Positions 55,423 to 60,740 of a DNA stretch of 60,740 nucleotides are shown piece by piece. A program made the position numbers and the translations under genes. Source of the stretch: Puniceicoccales bacterium (GTDB lineage Bacteria > Verrucomicrobiota > Verrucomicrobiia > Opitutales > JAIRKQ01); NCBI GenBank assembly GCA_031268175.1, contig JAIRXR010000004.1, forward strand, positions 1-60,740, written 5' to 3'. Below the pieces are notes generated by a model. That model was not told the origin of the DNA. It searched no databases and saw nothing but the letters and a program-made list of their open reading frames with translations. Each line of letters begins with the position of its first letter. Position 1 is the stretch's first letter.

Positions 55423-56748
55423 ATGAAGCAGCACACAATTCTTCGCGAATCGGCGATTTCCGGCGTATCGTTGCACGCCGGAAAAAATTCGACGATGACT
55501 CTGAAACCGGCGGCTGTGAACACCGGTATAGTGTTTAGGCGGATGGATCTAATTGGAAAGCCGGAAATTCCAGCGAAAATAGAGAATGTCGGCGAATTGG
55601 TGCGTTCAACATCTCTAACGGCCAGCAATACGACAATTTCCACGGTGGAGCACATCCTTTCCGCGCTGCTGGGAATGGGGGTGGACAATGCGATCATTGA
55701 ATTGACAGCCGATGAACTGCCCATACTCGACGGTTCAGCAAAGCACTTTGTGAACCTAATACTGCGATCGGAAATACTCGAGCAGGATGCGCCGCGGAAG
55801 ATATTTGAGCTGCGGGAGCCAATAACGGTCACCAGAGGCAACCGGTCATTGGTTGCACTGCCGCACGATGGGTTTAGGATAACCGCCACGCTGGTGGACG
55901 ACAGAGGCCCATACACGCAGCATCTTTCCGTTGACATCGATGCAAATTCGTATGTGGCGGACATCGCGCCGGCGAGGACGTTCGTGCACTACGAGGACAT
56001 CGAAGATTTGCTCAAACTTGGAAAGGTTCGCGGAGGGACGATGGATACGGCGATTCTCATAAAGGGCGATCAAATTTTGTCCAGGGAACCGCTGCGCTTC
56101 AGGGATGAGTTCGTCCGCCATAAAATTTTGGATATCATGGGCGATGTCTTTTTGGTCGGAGTGCCGCTGAAAGCGCACATCATTGCCATTCGCCCTGGGC
56201 ATTCGATGAATGCGGAGCTGACAAAGGCAATATTCGCCCAGAAAAAAGTAGTTGAATCTGGGACTAAACCGGTGCCGAAATCGCCCGCCGGTCCCTTAAT
56301 ATCCTGCGTGGAGTGTGACATCAATCGAATTTTAAATCTGCTGCCGCACAGGTATCCGTTTGTTATGATAGATAGGATTGTCGAATTCATAGGCAACAGC
56401 GAATTGCGAGCCATAAAGAATGTCACAATCAATGAGCCGTATTTTATGGGGCATTTTCCAGGGCAGCCGGTGATGCCGGGAGTTTTGCAAGTTGAGGCCA
56501 TGGCGCAGGCGGCGGGAGTTCTGATGATAAATCTTGCAAATCTTGAAAACAGGATGGCGTATTTCATGAGCTGCGACAAAGTAAAATTTAGGCGCGCCGT
56601 TACGCCAGGAGATCAGTTGGAGATTCACGTAAAGCTCACAAAGCAGAGGGGCAACAGGATAGGCATGGCTGATGCGGAGTGCAAGGTAGATGGGAAGGTC
56701 GTTTCATCCGCGCAGCTGATGTTCATGCTTTTTGAAAACAGAGAGTAG
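55423..56748 (+). CDS. lpxC/fabZ: Bifunctional UDP-3-O-acyl-GlcNAc deacetylase / 3-hydroxyacyl-ACP dehydratase
   Basis: 441 residues joining two enzymes. Residues about 1-285 are LpxC: the start [19 protein letters not shown], zinc-binding His in [12 protein letters not shown], and HKILDIMGD for the other zinc ligands, plus HSMNAELT. Residues about 300-441 are Fab[15 protein letters not shown] and the active-site [20 protein letters not shown]. LpxC commits UDP-GlcNAc to lipid A; FabZ dehydrates hydroxyacyl-ACP for fatty acids. The fusion is known from Bacteroidota, Chlamydiota and some Verrucomicrobiota. It is three bases from lpxA. Confidence 0.95.
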   Translation: MKQHTILRESAISGVSLHAGKNSTMTLKPAAVNTGIVFRRMDLIGKPEIPAKIENVGELVRSTSLTASNTTISTVEHILSALLGMGVDNAIIELTADELPILDGSAKHFVNLILRSEILEQDAPRKIFELREPITVTRGNRSLVALPHDGFRITATLVDDRGPYTQHLSVDIDANSYVADIAPARTFVHYEDIEDLLKLGKVRGGTMDTAILIKGDQILSREPLRFRDEFVRHKILDIMGDVFLVGVPLKAHIIAIRPGHSMNAELTKAIFAQKKVVESGTKPVPKSPAGPLISCVECDINRILNLLPHRYPFVMIDRIVEFIGNSELRAIKNVTINEPYFMGHFPGQPVMPGVLQVEAMAQAAGVLMINLANLENRMAYFMSCDKVKFRRAVTPGDQLEIHVKLTKQRGNRIGMADAECKVDGKVVSSAQLMFMLFENRE

Positions 56749-56751
56749 TAC

Positions 56752-57525
56752 ATGGCAACTACCATTCATCCAACGGCAATAGTAGAAAACGGGGCGCAGC
56801 TGGCGGACGGCGTCTCCGTCGATGCCTATGCCTACGTCGGAAAGCTCGCATCGATCGGAGCTGAATCGCGCGTTTGCCATCACGCGACGGTCGATGGAAG
56901 GACGCACGTCGGTGAGCGCAACGTTATCCATCCCTACGCATACGTAGGGGCACAGACCCATGATTTGAAGTATGTCGGTGGAATTCCGGGATTAAAAATA
57001 GGCGACGGCAACGTTTTCCGTGAATTTTGCACCATACACTGCGCCACCAGCGAGGAAAATGAAACCGTCGTGGGCAGCAAAAATGTGTTCCTCGCCTATG
57101 CCCACGTGGCCCACGATTGCATCGTTGGAAATCATGTCATAATGAGCAGCCAGGCCGCCCTTGGTGGCCACGTCGTTTTGCATGATTTTACAAACATCGG
57201 TTGGAGCGCCGGGATTCACCAGTTCTGCAAGGTTGGAAAATACTCTATGGTTGGGGCGGCATCGAAGGCGACGCGGGACGTTCCCCCGTACATGTTGGCC
57301 GACGGCAACCCAGCGCGAGTCCGTTCCCCGAATTTCGTAAATTTGCAGAGGCACGATTTTTCCAATAAGTCCGTGGTGCAGATAAAAAAAATATTCAAAA
57401 TATTCTATTTGAGCGGATTAAACCGTACACAGGCGGCGGAAAAAATGGACGCCGAGGATGTGGACCCAATTTTTCGCGCGGAGTTTCTGAATTTTATAGG
57501 CGATAGCACGCGCGGATTTGCCTAA
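56752..57525 (+). CDS. lpxA: UDP-N-acetylglucosamine O-acyltransferase
   Basis: 257 residues, close to the usual 255-262. Left-handed beta-helix hexapeptide repeats run from HPTAIVENGAQLADG to residue about 190; the catalytic His lies in YAHVAHDCIVGNH, and HQFCKVGKYSMVG is conserved. The C-terminal helices (IFKIFYLSGLNRTQAAEK) match LpxA. It performs the first step of lipid A synthesis. The order lpxC/fabZ-lpxA with a three-base gap is a standard lipid A operon and shows an outer membrane with LPS or a lipid A derivative. Confidence 0.96.
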   Translation: MATTIHPTAIVENGAQLADGVSVDAYAYVGKLASIGAESRVCHHATVDGRTHVGERNVIHPYAYVGAQTHDLKYVGGIPGLKIGDGNVFREFCTIHCATSEENETVVGSKNVFLAYAHVAHDCIVGNHVIMSSQAALGGHVVLHDFTNIGWSAGIHQFCKVGKYSMVGAASKATRDVPPYMLADGNPARVRSPNFVNLQRHDFSNKSVVQIKKIFKIFYLSGLNRTQAAEKMDAEDVDPIFRAEFLNFIGDSTRGFA

Positions 57526-57584
57526 AAATTGCCCATTGCTTTTTGAAAAAATTTTCCTATACTTCCTCGCTGGAGGGAGGACTT

Positions 57585-57791
57585 ATGGGTGATAAATTTT
57601 CTGACGGTAAGGTGGTCGGGTTGAGGAGTGCTGCGGTTGGTACGGAGCAAAAAGTGTTCAGGTATGGTTGCAGCCGCAATGCGGAAGCCGCTTCTGTTGA
57701 GTGTGGAATCTTTGAAGGGGAGTTTACAGTTGCCGTGCGCGACGACAGTGATGCGTACTGCGACTGGCTGGAAACGCTGACCGGCGACTAG
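57585..57791 (+). CDS. Small protein of unknown function
   Basis: 68 residues from the ATG at 57585, chosen because a strong ribosome-binding sequence (ggagggagg) sits seven bases upstream; an earlier start at 57543 lacks one. The product is soluble, has three cysteines (YGCSRN, VECGIF, AYCDW) and an acidic end (WLETLTGD). It lies 59 bases after lpxA. No family is recognised. Confidence 0.5.
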   Translation: MGDKFSDGKVVGLRSAAVGTEQKVFRYGCSRNAEAASVECGIFEGEFTVAVRDDSDAYCDWLETLTGD

Positions 57792-57850
57792 GTAATCACC
57801 GCGTTTGATTCGTTGGAGGGCAGGTTCATGTTATTCTGGTTTTCGTTCTT

Positions 57851-59167
57851 TCACATGATTTGCAGCATTTGCCCATTTTGAAACAACGTGACGGTGTGCG
57901 TGCTCTCCGATATGGCTATGGAGATGCATTCCGCTGCCCACGATATGGAGGCTGCTGCTGCGTGGCGCGATCCGAATCCACTCGGCATGACGATGTTGTG
58001 ATTGGGAGTGTAAATCAGCGTGCCAGCCGACTCTATTACTCCGTTTCCGTGGATCACAAACGCTCCGTCGATCAGTGAAAATTCCTTAATTGTTTCATCC
58101 ATGAACGGATCGAGGATGTTGCGTTCGGATTCTGGGTAGCCGTGAAACGGATTCAGGACCAATGGCTTCATGAATAGTGAAATCTTGTTTATGTCTCCTA
58201 GCACAAACAGGCATCCGACGGACTTCCCTTCACGTCCTTCATTGGCAATCTCGGATGCAATGGACAGAGCACGCTCCAGTACTTCAGGCCTTATGTCGCA
58301 CTGCAGCAGTTTAGTGCTGGACGTGAAGATCGGGCGAAACTCCTTTTGAATATCTATCACAAACAGCGTGTCCAGGATTCCGGGCGTTGTGCTACACCCC
58401 ACGCAGCAAATCTTCTCATCGCACGCGATTATCTCCTTAGTTATGCCGAAGAGAATGGCTCCGCGAAATCCGTGTGTGCAATTGATAGGTGCTACGTTGA
58501 CGTGCAGTTCGATGTGAGAGTCGCAGGCAACTGGGTTTTTCTCCATCGGACTGGATGAGACATTTATCAACCGTATTTCGTCGAAGATTCCAAGATTGAA
58601 GTTGTCGCACGAAACATCGCCGAATAGCATGACGCTCGTACATCGCGCTTCCTTGGCGATTTCAGCGGCATTTTTGAGGAAGAGCTCATTCGACTTGAAT
58701 TTTGCCTTTTTGACTTCCTTTGCCCGCTTGATGATATCCTCCATTATGACTTTGAATGACTCGAACGATTTAGACGCCTGCATGCGACCAACAATGGATG
58801 TCCGCTGGAAGAAATTTACAATATTTGAAACGATGTTCAAATAGCCGCGCTCGTGCTTCGACACCAAAATTAGAACTATTATATTCACGAGCTCTACGTC
58901 CCTCCCTGTTCCGCATCTTATGTCGTCCGCCGAGCGGCCTACGAACATTTCAAAGGGCGATGAAATGTGTGCTCGCAGGTTTAGGACGGCAATTTTGTTG
59001 CCTATGCAGGACGAAATTTCGTTTTCCTTTGCCACTAGCTCATCGGCTATTTCCTCCGTATTACCTTTAAATTCGCAGGCCGATAGCAATTCTCCTATGG
59101 CGTCCTTGAGCATCTTAGCCTTCAGCTCAGCAATCGAATTATAGTTAAAATACTTGTAGAGATTCAT
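57851..59167 (-). CDS. Diadenylate cyclase with N-terminal EIIA-like domain
   Basis: 438 residues. Residues about 1-130 resemble a PTS EIIA type 2 domain (LVAKENEISSCIGNKIAVLN; DVELVNIIVLILVSKHERG), but the phosphorylated His of the usual LPHA is replaced (AVLNL), so it likely cannot carry phosphate. The middle (about 160-290) looks like an alpha/beta domain. The C-terminus is a DisA_N (DAC) domain: FVLGD, DGA at 367-369, GTLIYTP, and SRHAAA at 400-405 in place of the classic RHR. It should make c-di-AMP from two ATP. The Arg-to-Ala change in the last motif deserves a check. Confidence 0.8.
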   Translation of the reverse strand: MNLYKYFNYNSIAELKAKMLKDAIGELLSACEFKGNTEEIADELVAKENEISSCIGNKIAVLNLRAHISSPFEMFVGRSADDIRCGTGRDVELVNIIVLILVSKHERGYLNIVSNIVNFFQRTSIVGRMQASKSFESFKVIMEDIIKRAKEVKKAKFKSNELFLKNAAEIAKEARCTSVMLFGDVSCDNFNLGIFDEIRLINVSSSPMEKNPVACDSHIELHVNVAPINCTHGFRGAILFGITKEIIACDEKICCVGCSTTPGILDTLFVIDIQKEFRPIFTSSTKLLQCDIRPEVLERALSIASEIANEGREGKSVGCLFVLGDINKISLFMKPLVLNPFHGYPESERNILDPFMDETIKEFSLIDGAFVIHGNGVIESAGTLIYTPNHNIVMPSGFGSRHAAAASISWAAECISIAISESTHTVTLFQNGQMLQIM

Positions 59168-59336
59168 TTTACAACGGTCTGCGGGCAGTAAATAAAAAAA
59201 ATTTGAATTTTAAAGATAAATTATCCCCGATTTGTTCGCTTCAAATTCGGCCATTTCGCTGTTCCACACAGGAAATGACGCATCTGGAATGTGGCAATCG
59301 ATCGTCGATTGGAAAGGCCTGCGCTGGTTGTGCAAA

Positions 59337-60740
59337 CTAGTCCGATGTTTTCAAAATTTTGAGGAAAGCATCCTGTGGAATTGAGACTTTTCCGATTTGT
59401 TTCATGCGCTTCTTTCCCTCCTTCTGTTTGTCAAGAAGCTTGCGCTTGCGCGAAATATCTCCGCCGTAGCACTTGGCTGTGACGTCTTTTCGCAGAGCGC
59501 TCAGCGTCTCGCGCGCGACGACGTTTGCGCCTATGGCCGCTTGAATAGCAACTTTGAAAAGCTGCCTTGGCAGAAGTTCCTTCAATTTTTCGCACATTTC
59601 ACGTCCGCGTGGCACCGCTTTAGAGCGGTGGACGATCGATGAAAACGCGTCAACTGGATCGCCGTTGACAAGCAAATCCAGGCGTACGAGATCCGATTTT
59701 ACATATTCTCCCAGGTCATAGTCCATGGAACCGTAGCCGCGGGTTATGCTTTTTAGTCGGTCGTTGAAATCAATTAGTATCTCATTTAGCGGAAGTGCGC
59801 ACGACAGTATGACCCTCGCCGCGTCCAGTGTTTCGGTGTTTTCGCACAGGCCGCGCTTTTCGCTTATCAGCGCCAAAATATCCCCTATGGATCCGTTCGG
59901 GATGTGTATTTTTGCGGAAATTGTCGGTTCCTGGATTTCCGCAATGTTAGATGGATCCGGCAACTTCAGCGGGTTGTCCACATCAATCCAGTTGCCATCG
60001 GTGAGTTTGACGCGGTACACCACGCTCGGGTATGTGGAAATGATGTCCATACCGTACTCCCTGCGCAGCCTTTCCTGGATAATATCCATGTGCAAAAGCC
60101 CCAGAAATCCGCAGCGGAACCCAAAACCAAGCGCAATGGAGCTTTCGGCCTGGTAAATCAGAGATGCGTCATTCAACTGCAGCCGCGCGAGGCTGGACTT
60201 CAATTTTTCAAAGTCGTTGGTGTCTATGGGGTATATGCCGCTGAACACCATGGGCCGCACTTCCTTGTACCCGGGCAACATTTCCGGGGCTGGATCGCTT
60301 GCCAGCGTCACCGTATCTCCGATTTTCACGTCGGAGACGTTTTTGATATTAGCCGCCACGTAGCCAATTTGCCCCTCCGCTATGGAATCCATGGGCCGCA
60401 TTCTCGGACAGAAGCAGCCGACTTCCTTCACTGTGTTATGCATGCCAGTACGCATCATGTAAATTTCGTCGCCGGCTTTAAGCGAACCGGAAAATACCCT
60501 GACGTGGCAAATCACGCCCTTGTAGGCGTCGAAAATGGAGTCGAAAATCAGCGCGCGAACCTGTGAAAATTTTTGCGGCGGAGGAGGGGAGATTCGCTCC
60601 ACTATTGCTTCCAAAATTTCTCCAATGCCGATGTCGGCCTTGGCACTCGCCAAAATTGCTTCCTCCCTTGGAATTGCCAGGACATCTTCCAGTTGCTGCA
60701 GCACGGAATCCACGTTGGCGCCTGGCAGGTCGATTTTGTT
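59337..60740 (-). CDS. lepA: Elongation factor 4 (LepA), 5' part outside the window
   Basis: About 468 codons, open to the right edge. The translation enters at NKIDLPGA, the G4 motif of the GTPase domain, so roughly 130 N-terminal residues lie beyond 60740. Downstream are domain 2 (LIFDSIFDAYKGVICHVRV), EF-G-like domains (GFRCGFLGLLHMDIIQERL) and the LepA-specific C-terminus (AKCYGGDISRKRKLL; KEGKKRMKQIGKVSIPQDAF). It promotes back-translocation or ribosome assembly under stress. Confidence 0.95.
   Translation of the reverse strand, partial: NKIDLPGANVDSVLQQLEDVLAIPREEAILASAKADIGIGEILEAIVERISPPPPQKFSQVRALIFDSIFDAYKGVICHVRVFSGSLKAGDEIYMMRTGMHNTVKEVGCFCPRMRPMDSIAEGQIGYVAANIKNVSDVKIGDTVTLASDPAPEMLPGYKEVRPMVFSGIYPIDTNDFEKLKSSLARLQLNDASLIYQAESSIALGFGFRCGFLGLLHMDIIQERLRREYGMDIISTYPSVVYRVKLTDGNWIDVDNPLKLPDPSNIAEIQEPTISAKIHIPNGSIGDILALISEKRGLCENTETLDAARVILSCALPLNEILIDFNDRLKSITRGYGSMDYDLGEYVKSDLVRLDLLVNGDPVDAFSSIVHRSKAVPRGREMCEKLKELLPRQLFKVAIQAAIGANVVARETLSALRKDVTAKCYGGDISRKRKLLDKQKEGKKRMKQIGKVSIPQDAFLKILKTSD

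Noticed and set aside
55178..55426. Plus-strand frame between hinT and lpxC/fabZ
   Set aside because: It starts inside hinT, has no ribosome-binding site and no recognisable content.

Overview
The window looks like chromosomal DNA of a host-associated, Gram-negative, probably anaerobic bacterium, most likely in the Verrucomicrobiota (Opitutia/Puniceicoccales-like). The evidence is an LpxC-FabZ fusion next to lpxA, an McsA-McsB pair, a DnaX that lacks the usual zinc cysteines, a UDPGP-family pyrophosphorylase of eukaryotic style, a DisA_N cyclase fused to an EIIA-like domain, and HndA/HndC-type NADH modules. No rRNA gene is present, so the assignment rests on protein family traits only.

Left part (1-26 kb) is accessory and partly decayed. 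It holds two overlapping CPFCG-type putative immunity genes, a broken DNA-deoxyinosine glycosylase gene, a repeat-bearing Cys-motif protein, a Fic protein with a C-terminal DNA-binding domain, and a helically phased TGTCAC site. The main feature is a 2361-residue CdiA/filamentous-haemagglutinin-like toxin gene (6350-13435). It is followed by its immunity gene and a tail of five orphan modules, each with part of the conserved pre-toxin segment and most with a different toxin tip and immunity gene: HNH-like, a second HNH-like, WHH-type HNH with a SUKH immunity gene, a colicin E3-like fragment, a BECR-like RNase, and a toxinless remnant. Several modules carry visible damage or junctions. Next come an RGG-box protein with a Lys/Ser-rich tail (a paralogous fragment lies at position 1), a 676-residue orphan protein, and a decayed phage-like cluster beside an initiator tRNA.

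Right part (26-60.7 kb) is mostly housekeeping: rplU-rpmA; trxB-mcsA-mcsB; an ABC ATPase plus binding protein; a D-2-hydroxyacid dehydrogenase; a DUF2608 protein; ftsB-like plus UDPGP pyrophosphorylase; accA; dnaX-xerD; an AGCS symporter; secA-mnmA; an MFS transporter-lgt; lysS with tRNA-Lys; rpsA; hndA-hndC; tRNA-Ser; a membrane protein; hinT; lpxC/fabZ-lpxA; the diadenylate cyclase; and lepA, cut by the right edge.

The most notable system is the toxin gene with its module array. New tips appear to have been added behind older ones by recombination in the shared pre-toxin segment. Toxin-immunity pairs overlap at ATGA where intact, and the array records frameshifts, nonsense codons and a chimeric boundary.
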